Source: Paenibacillus sp. MBLB1832 (lineage in GTDB: Bacteria > Bacillota > Bacilli > Paenibacillales > NBRC-103111). Taken from it: a stretch of DNA of 60,000 nt. The first letter of the stretch is position 1, and each line of letters opens with the position of its first letter. This document shows positions 1 to 7,319 of the stretch, piece after piece. The stretch is from positions 5,472,501-5,532,500 of the forward strand of contig NZ_CP130319.1 of the NCBI RefSeq assembly GCF_032271945.1, written 5' to 3'. The notes under the pieces were generated by a model. The model ran no database searches, had not been told where the DNA came from, and was given only the letters and a program-made list of their open reading frames with translations. The translations under genes were made by a program, and so were the position numbers.

Positions 1-535
1 AAATGCCACCTTCTTCTTATCTTCACCTTGGAGCAAGAGTCATCCAAACATTGTTGCACAAATTAAGAGTGAAGGCTATGAAATCGGTTCGCATGGCAAT
101 AAGTTTGATAATTACAGCAGTCTCAGCGATGAAGATATTCGTAAAGAGATTACGACAGCCCACGGCATTTTGACGGAATTAATCGGTAAAGAACCGAATC
201 TTATCCGACTCCCTAACGGAGATTTCGACAAACGTGTCTTGCGTATTGCCGATGACTTAGGGTATTCGGTTATCCAGTGGGATACGGACTCTCAGGACTG
301 GTTGAATAAAGGTGTAGATTCGATCGTAAACCGCGTAGTTAATAAGGCACATCCCGGTGACATCGTTCTCCTCCACGCCAGCGATTCATCACAGCAAACA
401 CAGCAGGCATTACCTGCCATTATCGAGCAGCTGCGTTCCAAAGGTTATCAATTCGTTAGTGTTAGTGAGTTGATTAAGCAGACAGAAGTTGAAACGACTC
501 CTGTTGAGGATCAGGCTATGAAACAAATTCATTAA
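1..535 (+). CDS. pdaB: Polysaccharide deacetylase, PdaB-like, 5' end missing
   Basis: This is the last 177 codons of a NodB-fold polysaccharide deacetylase; the reading frame is open from base 2, so the start lies outside the window. Visible family motifs are ATFFL near the beginning, EIGSHGNKF (the metal-site SH region, with N in place of the usual second H, as in divergent PdaB proteins), RLPNGDFD, and DIVLLHAS near the end. PdaB-type proteins are needed for spore cortex stability in Bacillus. The neighbours kbaA, gerD, salA and cwlD are in the same order and relative orientation as in B. subtilis, which supports the assignment. The enzymatic substrate is inferred from the family. It converges with kbaA on a shared terminator. 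Confidence 0.82.
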   Translation, partial: NATFFLSSPWSKSHPNIVAQIKSEGYEIGSHGNKFDNYSSLSDEDIRKEITTAHGILTELIGKEPNLIRLPNGDFDKRVLRIADDLGYSVIQWDTDSQDWLNKGVDSIVNRVVNKAHPGDIVLLHASDSSQQTQQALPAIIEQLRSKGYQFVSVSELIKQTEVETTPVEDQAMKQIH

Positions 536-542
536 TATATTG

Positions 543-571
543 AAAAAGAGCTAATCGGATTAGCTCTTTTT
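543..571. terminator. Bidirectional terminator between pdaB and kbaA
   Basis: A near-perfect palindrome (aaaaagagctaatc and its complement, two-base loop) has A-runs on one side and T-runs on the other, so it can stop transcription from both sides. The kbaA stop codon lies inside the hairpin arm. Confidence 0.85.
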
Positions 572-1156
572 GTTTTCCAATATTTTATGCAAGGTCAAAA
601 TTTGCCATGCATTACAAACGAACAGCGGCGCCAACATAAAGAGACTTGATGCTGGGTTATCCAATTTTAAAGCAGGTACAGCTTCAAGCACGGTTACCGC
701 ACTCATGAAGAAAAGCGTTGGAATAAATGCGTTCTTATTCGTTAACTTAACCTTCCAATAGCTTACCGCTAATGAAATCAATAGGACGATGATTGGCAAA
801 ATAACGTAACCCAGCAGTGAATCTGAACTCTCAGAATTCGTTTTTCTCAAATAGACGAGATCGAATACTACAATTACGACGATCGCCACTTGTAAAACAT
901 CCCATACCCATTTGGACCGAATCAGACCCATGGCAATAAATCGTACGATTAAGTATGCGAAAAATCCCATTTGACTTAATACGCTTATTGTGGCACCGCC
1001 GAGAATCATATTTATTAAATTAAATCCGACGGCTGATAATCCCATCACTGAAAACTCTTTGTCAGAAAATTGAAGTATAAGTCCAATCCCTGTAGAAACA
1101 ATCATACCGATTAACAATGTTGTCCAAAAAAAATGAAACCATTTACGCAACGTCAC
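560..1156 (-). CDS. kbaA: KinB-signalling pathway activation membrane protein KbaA
   Basis: A 198-residue integral membrane protein, the same length as B. subtilis KbaA, which is needed for activation of the KinB branch of the sporulation phosphorelay. About six hydrophobic segments are visible, roughly at residues 8-28, 38-60, 65-80, 85-102, 115-133 and 145-185. The GTG start at 1156 is chosen because a GGGGG ribosome-binding site lies about 8 bases upstream. Its location between gerD and pdaB is the conserved Bacillus arrangement. The upstream region shared with gerD carries a vegetative-type promoter for kbaA. Function is inferred from family and synteny. Confidence 0.85.
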   Translation of the reverse strand: MTLRKWFHFFWTTLLIGMIVSTGIGLILQFSDKEFSVMGLSAVGFNLINMILGGATISVLSQMGFFAYLIVRFIAMGLIRSKWVWDVLQVAIVVIVVFDLVYLRKTNSESSDSLLGYVILPIIVLLISLAVSYWKVKLTNKNAFIPTLFFMSAVTVLEAVPALKLDNPASSLFMLAPLFVCNAWQILTLHKILENKKS

Positions 1157-1190
1157 GATCTATACCCCCACACATCAACTCTAATTGTTA

Positions 1191-1220
1191 ATTGTACCAA
1201 CCTTTGCGATAAAAAGCCAA
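1191..1220 (-). promoter_or_regulatory. Putative sigma-A promoter of kbaA
   Basis: TTGGCT at 1215-1220 and TACAAT at 1191-1196, separated by 18 bases, about 35 bases before the kbaA start. Consensus match only. Confidence 0.5.
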
Positions 1221-1230
1221 TTGTGATCCC

Positions 1231-1259
1231 TAATAATCTCTCTCTAACCACGCATACTA
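1231..1259 (+). promoter_or_regulatory. Putative sigma-G promoter of gerD
   Basis: TAATA at 1231-1235 and CATACTA at 1253-1259, separated by 17 bases. The -10 matches the sigma-G pattern CATnnTA and the -35 matches HATR. B. subtilis gerD is transcribed by sigma-G in the forespore, which supports the call. The start would fall about 28 bases before the ATG. Confidence 0.6.
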
Positions 1260-1294
1260 AGACTATTAAAGTTAAGGGAAGGGAGCATATGGTT

Positions 1295-2065
1295 ATGTCA
1301 CAGATCAGACTTAGAAAATTGCATGTCCTACCTATGATTTCGATGGCTTTTCTTCTCGCTTCTTGCGGATCCGATACCTCCTCGCAGGGCCAATCTCAAG
1401 CCAATACGTATAAAGAAACGAAGACGATGATTCTTGATATTTTGAAATCCGATGATGGCAAAAAAGCCATTAGTGCGGCAAACCGCAGCATTATGAATGG
1501 GGATGTCGGTGCAAATGGCGTTGCAGGTCAATCTCAAATTAAGCTGTTGTCCGCGAATGAGTCGCTTCAATTGCAAATGGCTGTTAAGGATGTACTTACG
1601 GCCAAAGAAAATAATAAGTTTCTCACCGATATGATGAAGGATCCGAAGTTCGCTGGCGACTTCGCCATGGCGATTCAGAAAGAAACGAAACAAATGTTTA
1701 AGGAGCTTCTGAAGGATCCAGCCTACCAGAAATCGCTCATTGACGTCATGAAAAACCCTGATTATGAAAAGATGGTGCTTGATGTAATGAAAACAGCGCC
1801 ATACCGTCAACAAATGATGACTGTCATGGAAGAATCCATCCAAAGCCCTCTATTTCGGGCGCAGTTGGTGGAATTGCTGAAAACAGCGATTTCACAGCAA
1901 AGTAAACCTGATCAAATGCCATCTGCCAAAAGCGCCGCTAAAGAAGGAGAGAAGGCAGGAGAAAAGGAAGGGGAAAAAGAGGGCGAGAAGAAGAAAGATG
2001 AGTCATCGGATGACACTGAGAAAAAGGATGGCGAGAAAAAAGACGGCCAAGATTCTGGTTCTTAA
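1295..2065 (+). CDS. gerD: Spore germination lipoprotein GerD
   Basis: A 256-residue lipoprotein that in Bacillus organises nutrient germinant receptors in the inner spore membrane. The N terminus has basic residues, a hydrophobic stretch and the lipobox LLASC with Cys24 as the lipidation site. A helical central region follows (repeated DVMK/DMMKDP-type segments, residues about 90-195). The C-terminal 50 residues are almost entirely K, E, G and D with tandem GEK/EGEK units. I chose the ATG at 1295 because GGAG ends 9 bases before it; the ATG at 1289 is too close to that site. An open frame from 1133 has no supporting signal and runs through the promoter. It converges with salA. Confidence 0.88.
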   Translation: MSQIRLRKLHVLPMISMAFLLASCGSDTSSQGQSQANTYKETKTMILDILKSDDGKKAISAANRSIMNGDVGANGVAGQSQIKLLSANESLQLQMAVKDVLTAKENNKFLTDMMKDPKFAGDFAMAIQKETKQMFKELLKDPAYQKSLIDVMKNPDYEKMVLDVMKTAPYRQQMMTVMEESIQSPLFRAQLVELLKTAISQQSKPDQMPSAKSAAKEGEKAGEKEGEKEGEKKKDESSDDTEKKDGEKKDGQDSGS

Positions 2066-2068
2066 TGC

Positions 2069-2110
2069 AAAAAGGAAGAGTAGCAGCACGCCTGCCCTCT
2101 TCCTTTCTTT
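2069..2110. terminator. Bidirectional terminator between gerD and salA
   Basis: Inverted repeat AAAGGAAGAG / CTCTTCCTTT with a loop of about 14 bases, with A-rich sequence before and T-rich sequence after, between two convergent genes. Confidence 0.8.
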
Positions 2111-2117
2111 ATCTCCG

Positions 2118-3209
2118 TTACTTTTCTAACTTCGAAATAACCCTGTCTGCCACTTCAAGGTAAATGCGCCCTGCCTTTGAGTCTGCCTTATAAACGGAAG
2201 GTGAGTAATCGATTTCCGAAATATGATTATCTGGTGCGCCCAACGGAATTTGTGCAAGCAATTCGCTATGCAGATCTTCCGCAAGCTTCGCACCTCCACC
2301 TTTACCAAAAATGTAATCCACATTACCATCTTTGCTCTCATAATAGGACATGTTTTCGACGATCCCTAGAATTTCATGATCTGTCTGAATAGCCATCGCC
2401 CCTGCTCTCGCAGCTACAAATGCAGCCGTCGCATGCGGTGTGGTGACAATGATTTCTTTGCTTTGTGGAATCAATTGATGTACATCAAGCGCGACATCCC
2501 CCGTACCTGGTGGAAGGTCTAACAGGATGTATTCAACGTCTCCCCAGTTCACTTCGTTGAAGAAGTTGCGGAGCATTTTACCCAACATCGGCCCACGCCA
2601 CACCACAGGAGCATTATCCTGGACGAAAAAGCCCATCGAAATAACCTTAACCCCAAACTTCTCAACTGGTAAAATGACGTTCTCTACGAGCTGAGGCTGC
2701 TCCTCAATGCCCATCATATCTGGAATGCTGAAGCCATAAATATCCGCATCAATGATACCGACTTTTTTACCTTTTCGCGCGAGCGCTACAGCTAGGTTCA
2801 CAGTTACTGTCGATTTGCCCACGCCACCTTTCCCACTAGCCACAGCAATAAACTCGACGGTCGAGGATTGTCCTAGGATCGGCTGTTGAATCGGAGGTTG
2901 AACAGGCTTCTTCTCTGCGTCATGCTTATGGTTGTGCGCAGTTTCTTCCAAGCGGCTGCGTTCATGCTCAGTCATCAATCTGAACCGAATATGTACTTGC
3001 TGAACACCTATATTTGCTAAAGTTTGCTGAATGGCAGCTCTAGCTTGCTCTTTGTAACTTTCATCCTCAGTCAAAACGATAAGGCTCAAAGATACGGATT
3101 CTTCTTTAATCATCACATCACGGACTAAATTTAATTCAACGATGCTTTTATTAAAATGCGGTTCAATCAGCGTCTGCAACGCTTCAAGTAGTTGTTCCTT
3201 CTGAATCAT
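2118..3209 (-). CDS. salA: Mrp/NBP35-family P-loop ATPase SalA
   Basis: A 363-residue protein of the Mrp/ApbC family. The N-terminal part (residues about 1-90) is a MIP18/DUF59-like domain. The ATPase domain begins with the deviant Walker A motif GKGGVGKST at about residue 126 and has LLDLPPGTGD at about residue 230. Family members bind ATP and often carry or transfer iron-sulfur clusters. The B. subtilis orthologue, in the same place next to cwlD and gerD, is SalA, which affects scoC repression and extracellular protease production. A CxxC cluster-binding pair is not obvious, as in other SalA proteins. An ATG at 3209 is used. Confidence 0.86.
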   Translation of the reverse strand: MIQKEQLLEALQTLIEPHFNKSIVELNLVRDVMIKEESVSLSLIVLTEDESYKEQARAAIQQTLANIGVQQVHIRFRLMTEHERSRLEETAHNHKHDAEKKPVQPPIQQPILGQSSTVEFIAVASGKGGVGKSTVTVNLAVALARKGKKVGIIDADIYGFSIPDMMGIEEQPQLVENVILPVEKFGVKVISMGFFVQDNAPVVWRGPMLGKMLRNFFNEVNWGDVEYILLDLPPGTGDVALDVHQLIPQSKEIIVTTPHATAAFVAARAGAMAIQTDHEILGIVENMSYYESKDGNVDYIFGKGGGAKLAEDLHSELLAQIPLGAPDNHISEIDYSPSVYKADSKAGRIYLEVADRVISKLEK

Positions 3210-3251
3210 GCTCGATCACACCTTTATAGGGACATTGGTATCGCGGCTTCC

Positions 3252-3257
3252 ATTATA
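3252..3257 (-). promoter_or_regulatory. Possible extended -10 promoter for salA
   Basis: TATAAT preceded by TGG (the TGn extended -10 pattern) about 45 bases before salA, just inside the cwlD-salA gap. There is no good -35 hexamer, so this is a weak call; salA may also be read through from cwlD. Confidence 0.4.
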
Positions 3258-3262
3258 CCACA

Positions 3263-4024
3263 TTACGAGGCCGTTCCCACTTTTTCCCCAGCAAAATATC
3301 TCAAAATACCTTGGTATACGGAAGCCGCGAGCATTTTTTGATATCGCTCATCCGCCAACAATTTGGCTTCTTCTGGATTTGATAGAAAGCCTACCTCAAT
3401 CAGCGCGCTTGGGATTTTCAGCGTTTTTAATAAATAGACTGTTTTATCTGCCAGCTTTGCTACACGATCGGTATTTTCCAGATTACGACGCAATTCAGCT
3501 TGGATTAAAGCAGCTAAATTCGGATTGTTTGGGTTATTCAAATAATAAAACGTTTGTGCGCCTCGCCACTTCTCAGAAGGAATACTATTCAAATGAATAC
3601 TAAGGAACAGATCCGCATTGTTTTCTTGAATGAGGTTGGCGCGATTATGGAGATCTTGCGTCTTCCTCTTGCTGTATCCCTTCGTTCCAGATTCTGCAAG
3701 GTCTGTATCCGTTTCTCTTGTTAGCACAACAACCGCTCCTGCTTGTTGCAAATAGTCGCGCAGCTGTAAGGTGATCGCCAGGTTAATATCTTTTTCAATC
3801 ACGCCATCCTTGCTCTCTGCGCCTCCATCAGGGCCACCGTGGCCTGCGTCTAATGCAATTGTTTTGCCGGATAGAGGGAGCGTCCAATCGGACCACGTCT
3901 TCGTTGTAGGAAGCTCGTAGGCATAAATAAAGACAACTAGTCCAACCAAAAGTGCTGAAAGCACCAGCTTCATACTTCCGCTCAAGGTCAGCCAAACCAC
4001 TAACCTTTTCTTTCGTTTACGCAT
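3263..4024 (-). CDS. cwlD: Germination N-acetylmuramoyl-L-alanine amidase CwlD
   Basis: A 253-residue zinc amidase that cleaves peptide side chains from cortex muramic acid, the first step toward muramic-delta-lactam in spores. A basic N terminus (RKRKKR) and one hydrophobic segment (about 15-37) form an uncleaved or cleaved signal anchor. Amidase_3 motifs are LDAGHGGPDGGA (zinc His), a glutamate in VIEKDIN, SIHLNS (zinc His) and ALIEVGFLSN (catalytic Glu). The ATG at 4024 is chosen because AGAGGTGG lies 8 bases upstream; the upstream GTG at 4036 overlaps that site. It is followed by salA. Confidence 0.92.
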   Translation of the reverse strand: MRKRKKRLVVWLTLSGSMKLVLSALLVGLVVFIYAYELPTTKTWSDWTLPLSGKTIALDAGHGGPDGGAESKDGVIEKDINLAITLQLRDYLQQAGAVVVLTRETDTDLAESGTKGYSKRKTQDLHNRANLIQENNADLFLSIHLNSIPSEKWRGAQTFYYLNNPNNPNLAALIQAELRRNLENTDRVAKLADKTVYLLKTLKIPSALIEVGFLSNPEEAKLLADERYQKMLAASVYQGILRYFAGEKVGTAS

Positions 4025-4062
4025 CAAAAAATCCACCTCTGTTCCCCTATAGACTCTGTATC

Positions 4063-4090
4063 ATCTATATGGGACAGGGTGGACAAATAT
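4063..4090 (-). promoter_or_regulatory. Possible sigma-E promoter of cwlD
   Basis: ATATT at 4086-4090 and CATATAGAT at 4063-4071, separated by 14 bases, resemble the mother-cell sigma-E pattern (ATATT, CATAnnnT). B. subtilis cwlD is sporulation-controlled. The -10 has two mismatches. Confidence 0.35.
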
Positions 4091-4114
4091 ACCAGACTAC
4101 ACGTGGACTCTATC

Positions 4115-4807
4115 TTATTTGTGCAGCCCACACTCCGTTTTCTCCGAATTCGACCAGCGTCCTGCGCGAGCGTCTTCACCCGGCATCACTTGACGTGTGC
4201 AATGGGAGCAGCCGATACTAGGATAGTTACGATCATGAAGCGGATTATAGATCACATTATGCTCACGAATGTAATTCCACACTTGTTCAGATGTCCAAGC
4301 CGCTAACGGGTTGAATTTGATCAAACCGAACTTCACATCATATTCCACTTTCTTAGCGTTAGCACGCGTAGGCGCTTGATCGCGGCGGATCCCCGTAATC
4401 CAAGCATCATAGTTTCTAAGGATATCCGTCAACGGCTCAACCTTTCGAATGTTGCAGCATTGGTTCGCATCACTCTTCCAAAGCTCTTCACCAAACTGGG
4501 CCGCCTGCTCTTCTAATGTGATCTTAGGCAAAACTTGAACAAATTTCGTTCCATAGTGCTTTTCAAGACGCTCTTTGGTTTCATAGGTCTCTTCAAAATG
4601 AACGTTCGTGTCCAGATAAAAAATATCTACGTTTGGATTAATCTTCTGAAGCATATCAACCAGCACAACATCTTCAGCACCAAAACTGCAAGCAAGCGTT
4701 AGGCTTGGGAATGTATCTACTGCAAGCTTCAATAAAGCCTCTGGTGATTGATTTTCGAATTCTTCCGATGCTTTCGTCACAAATGCTTCTTTCTCGAAAA
4801 GATTCAT
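4115..4807 (-). CDS. cysH: Phosphoadenylyl/adenylyl-sulfate reductase
   Basis: A 230-residue assimilatory sulfate reductase that reduces activated sulfate (APS or PAPS) to sulfite in cysteine synthesis. The PAPS-reductase fold shows the SFGAEDVVL nucleotide-binding loop near residue 40, ITGIRRDQ near residue 140 and the C-terminal ECGLH with the catalytic cysteine. The pairs NQCCNIRK and GCSHCTR are the four cysteines that hold a 4Fe-4S cluster in APS-type enzymes, so APS is the likely natural substrate. It stands alone, with its own promoter, between rpsI and cwlD, where B. subtilis has ybaJ-ybaK. SD GGAGG lies 9 bases before the ATG. Confidence 0.9.
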   Translation of the reverse strand: MNLFEKEAFVTKASEEFENQSPEALLKLAVDTFPSLTLACSFGAEDVVLVDMLQKINPNVDIFYLDTNVHFEETYETKERLEKHYGTKFVQVLPKITLEEQAAQFGEELWKSDANQCCNIRKVEPLTDILRNYDAWITGIRRDQAPTRANAKKVEYDVKFGLIKFNPLAAWTSEQVWNYIREHNVIYNPLHDRNYPSIGCSHCTRQVMPGEDARAGRWSNSEKTECGLHK

Positions 4808-4863
4808 TGTACGATTCCTCCAATAGTCGATAATCCCGACTGTTATTGTATGATTTATACTTA

Positions 4864-4891
4864 ATTATAGCCGACTTCTAAAAGGTGTCAA
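4864..4891 (-). promoter_or_regulatory. Strong sigma-A promoter of cysH
   Basis: Perfect TTGACA at 4886-4891 and perfect TATAAT at 4864-4869 with a 16-base spacer. A short dyad (AGTCG / CGACT, 4822-4838) lies between it and the SD and could be an operator or leader hairpin. Confidence 0.75.
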
Positions 4892-4939
4892 TGACTTTTC
4901 ATCATTTTGGTATTAACTTCTTTTTCGAGATAAAAAAAG

Positions 4940-4976
4940 AAAAAACCTTGACGGCCATAAAGCCGAAAAGGTTTTT
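4940..4976 (-). terminator. Terminator after rpsI
   Basis: On the minus strand AAAAACCTT and AAGGTTTTTT flank an inner CGGC/GCCG stem, followed by a T-rich run. It ends the rplM-rpsI unit. Confidence 0.85.
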
Positions 4977-5001
4977 CTTGGCGTGCCAGAGGCACAATAT
5001 C

Positions 5002-5394
5002 TTAACGTTTGGAGAATTGAGGAGCGCGACGAGCGGCTTTCAATCCGTATTTTTTACGTTCTTTCATACGGGAATCACGAGTTAGGAATCCTGCTTTTTT
5101 CAAGGATCCACGGTACTCAGGATCAGCTTTCAACAATGCACGGGAGATACCGTGACGAATTGCGCCAGCTTGTCCGCTGATTCCGCCGCCATTTGCAAGA
5201 ACTAGAACATCGTATTGACCAATAGTTTCAGTAAGAGCAAGTGGTTGCTTAACGATTAGCTTCAATGTTTCTAGACCGAAATACTCATCTAGATCACGTT
5301 TGTTGATGATGATACGTCCTTCACCCGGTACTAAGCGCACACGCGCTACCGAATGCTTACGACGACCCGTTCCATAATATTGAACTTGTGCCAC
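5002..5394 (-). CDS. rpsI: 30S ribosomal protein S9
   Basis: A 130-residue protein with the full S9 signature: [16 protein letters not shown] at the N terminus, [21 protein letters not shown] in the middle and the basic tail ending QFSKR, which reaches the P-site tRNA in the small subunit. It follows rplM by about 18 bases and is followed by a terminator, so the two form a short operon. Length is normal. Confidence 0.97.
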   Translation of the reverse strand: MAQVQYYGTGRRKHSVARVRLVPGEGRIIINKRDLDEYFGLETLKLIVKQPLALTETIGQYDVLVLANGGGISGQAGAIRHGISRALLKADPEYRGSLKKAGFLTRDSRMKERKKYGLKAARRAPQFSKR

Positions 5395-5412
5395 GAAACG
5401 TTCCTCCTTATA

Positions 5413-5851
5413 TTAACCGCGAAGATTCCAAACTTCTGGTTGTTGTGCTGTGTGCGGGTGCTCTGCTCCACCGTAGACTTTAAGCTTAGTTTTCAAGCTG
5501 TCGCCAAGACGGTTTTTTAGGAAGCATACCATGAACTGCGAATTCGATCATGCGATCAGGTTTTGTGTTAAGCAAATCCTGAGCAGATGTCACTTTCAAA
5601 CCACCTTGGTACAAAGAGTGACGGTAGTACATTTTGTTTTGCATTTTCTTACCCGTAAGCTTAATTTGTGAAGCATTGATAACGATAACGAAATCGCCAG
5701 TATCTACGTGTGGAGTGAACTCCGGTTTGTGCTTACCACGGATAATGCTAGCAACTTCACTTGCAAGACGGCCAAGTGTTTGGCCTGCAGCGTCAACAAT
5801 GTACCATTTACGCTCTACTTCATTTGGCTTCGCCATATATGTCGTGCGCAT
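5413..5851 (-). CDS. rplM: 50S ribosomal protein L13, interrupted by a one-base insertion
   Basis: The first 105 or so codons encode normal L13 ([42 protein letters not shown]). The frame then runs out of homology and stops at 5486. The missing C terminus ([31 protein letters not shown]) is present in the next frame and ends in TAA at 5413-5415. The shift is at a run of six A on the minus strand (six T at 5513-5518), where five would keep the frame; the full span of 439 bases is 146 codons plus one base, exactly the family length of 145 residues. L13 is an early-assembly large-subunit protein and normally essential, so a sequencing or assembly error is the likeliest reason. The ATG at 5851 follows an AGGAGG site. 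Confidence 0.9.
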
Positions 5852-5935
5852 GCTTAATCCTCCTAAAAATATATCTCAAAATTCATACGTTATAGTTGTT
5901 GTTTAACAAAAGCGATGGATAGATATCGGTCATTT

Positions 5936-5965
5936 GTGATCAGGGGCTGTGGGATAGCCGATCAC
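5936..5965 (-). promoter_or_regulatory. Structured leader of rplM-rpsI (L13-leader-like)
   Basis: The transcribed leader contains a hairpin with stem GTGATC/GATCAC and an inner GGCT/AGCC pair around a short loop. Firmicute rplM genes are known to have a conserved L13 leader at this position, so autoregulation by L13 is plausible. I identify it by position and structure, not by alignment. Confidence 0.5.
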
Positions 5966-5979
5966 GAAAGCCAAGTTAT

Positions 5980-6008
5980 ATTTTACACGATAAGCTTCTA
6001 ATAAGCAA
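5980..6008 (-). promoter_or_regulatory. Putative sigma-A promoter of rplM-rpsI
   Basis: TTGCTT at 6003-6008 and TAAAAT at 5980-5985 with a 17-base spacer, in the gap after truA. The resulting leader is about 120 bases. Confidence 0.55.
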
Positions 6009-6025
6009 GTGGTGAAGTTAACTTT

Positions 6026-6802
6026 TTAATAGTCGACTTTCCACAAGGTTAACCCCATGGCTTCAGCTGTAGGGCCCGCTAGTGAGCGATCTTGTGCCTC
6101 GAGAACACGCAGCATATCACTGGGTGGTCTCTTGCCTTCACCGATCTGTAGCAGCGTTCCTACGATGATCCTGACCATGTTATAAAGAAAACCGTTACCT
6201 GTAATAATTAATCGGATTCGATCTACTTTACCCGTTGCTAAATACGCGTCAGATTCCGTCTCCATACGAACCTCGTACAGGGTTCTCACTTTGATTTCCT
6301 TATCGGTTCTAACGGTGCAAAACGAAGTAAAATCATGCTCGCCCAGCAAACAAGGGAGCGCCTCTCTCATGGCTTCCACATTCAAATGCGTAGGGTGATG
6401 ATATTCGTAATTGCGGTGAAAGACATCAGGGAAGCGCGCCGAGCGAATCGTATAACAATACGTTTTACGTTTCGCAGCTTTGCGAGAGTGAAATGTAGGG
6501 AGGACTTCTTCCGCGGTATGTGCGACGATATCCTTGGGTAGTCTAGCATTTAGAGCTAAACACCAACGTTCCACTGGAATCTTAGAAGTTGTTGTAAAAT
6601 TGATGACCTGTGCTTTCGCATGCACACCTGCATCCGTACGTCCTGATGAAATGACTTTCACCGTTTCTCCTGTCAGTAGATAAACAGCTTGTTCCAACCG
6701 ATACTGAATCGTGTCAGACTTAGGCTGTATCTGAAAGCCAGAATACGCGGTGCCATCATAGCTAATGGTAAACCGTAGATTTCTCAAGGCTTGTTCCTCC
6801 AT
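6026..6802 (-). CDS. truA: tRNA pseudouridine(38-40) synthase TruA
   Basis: A 258-residue pseudouridine synthase that modifies positions 38-40 of the tRNA anticodon arm. The catalytic aspartate is in SSGRTDAGVHA (about residue 58). Other family blocks are ISYDGTAYSGFQ near the N terminus, LNARLP, HDFTSFC and NGFLYNMVRIIVGTL near the C terminus. It lies between rplQ and rplM as in Bacillus, but the ECF transporter genes that usually separate it from rplQ are absent. The ATG at 6802 follows an AAGGATGA site. Confidence 0.95.
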   Translation of the reverse strand: MEEQALRNLRFTISYDGTAYSGFQIQPKSDTIQYRLEQAVYLLTGETVKVISSGRTDAGVHAKAQVINFTTTSKIPVERWCLALNARLPKDIVAHTAEEVLPTFHSRKAAKRKTYCYTIRSARFPDVFHRNYEYHHPTHLNVEAMREALPCLLGEHDFTSFCTVRTDKEIKVRTLYEVRMETESDAYLATGKVDRIRLIITGNGFLYNMVRIIVGTLLQIGEGKRPPSDMLRVLEAQDRSLAGPTAEAMGLTLWKVDY

Positions 6803-6871
6803 GAGTCATCCTTTCTCCCCAGAAGAGAAAGCTTGTGATAAGCTTCATACTAAGTAGCCGATCTAAGACTG

Positions 6872-6917
6872 CAAAAAAAAGGGCTTCACCAGAATCTAGT
6901 GATTCCGTCCACCCTTT
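6872..6917 (-). terminator. Terminator after rplQ
   Basis: On the minus strand a hairpin with AAGGG and GGAATC in the left arm and GATTC and CCCTT in the right arm is followed by eight T. It closes the long S10-spc-alpha transcription unit. Confidence 0.75.
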
Positions 6918-6929
6918 CCCATCCGTCTT

Positions 6930-7295
6930 CTATGCGCGATCTACTAGCTCTAGGTAAACCATTGGTGCAGCGTCACCGCGGCGTGGTCCCAGTTTTAGGA
7001 TACGTGTGTATCCGCCTGGACGCTCGGAATAACGAGTAGCCAATTCAGAGAATAGTTTTTGAATCGCATCTTGATTTTCGTTAGCAGCTTCTCTACGAAC
7101 AAAAGCAGCAACCTGACGGCGTGCATGAAGATCTCCGCGTTTCGCAAGAGTAATTAACTTCTCAGCGATTGAACGAATTTCTTTTGCTTTTGCTTCTGTT
7201 GTTTGAATGCGCTCATGTATGAACAGATCCGTTACCAGATCACGAAATAATGCTTTACGATTACTGGAATCGCGGTTCAATTTTCTGTAGTTCAT
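6930..7295 (-). CDS. rplQ: 50S ribosomal protein L17
   Basis: A 121-residue L17 with [18 protein letters not shown] at the start and the typical end [32 protein letters not shown]17 sits near the peptide exit tunnel. It is the last gene of the alpha operon, 24 bases after rpoA, and a terminator follows. The usual MGYRKL start is MNYRKL here. Confidence 0.96.
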   Translation of the reverse strand: MNYRKLNRDSSNRKALFRDLVTDLFIHERIQTTEAKAKEIRSIAEKLITLAKRGDLHARRQVAAFVRREAANENQDAIQKLFSELATRYSERPGGYTRILKLGPRRGDAAPMVYLELVDRA

Positions 7296-7319
7296 TGAGT
7301 TAACCTCCTTCTGACACGA

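Noticed and set aside
1133..1294. N-terminal extension of gerD from an ATG at 1133
   Set aside because: It runs through the shared kbaA/gerD promoter region, has no ribosome-binding site and would remove the lipobox from the N terminus.
1328..1843. 171-codon open frame opposite gerD
   Set aside because: It lies wholly inside gerD on the other strand and the product is a low-complexity His/Phe/Leu-rich shadow with no family features.
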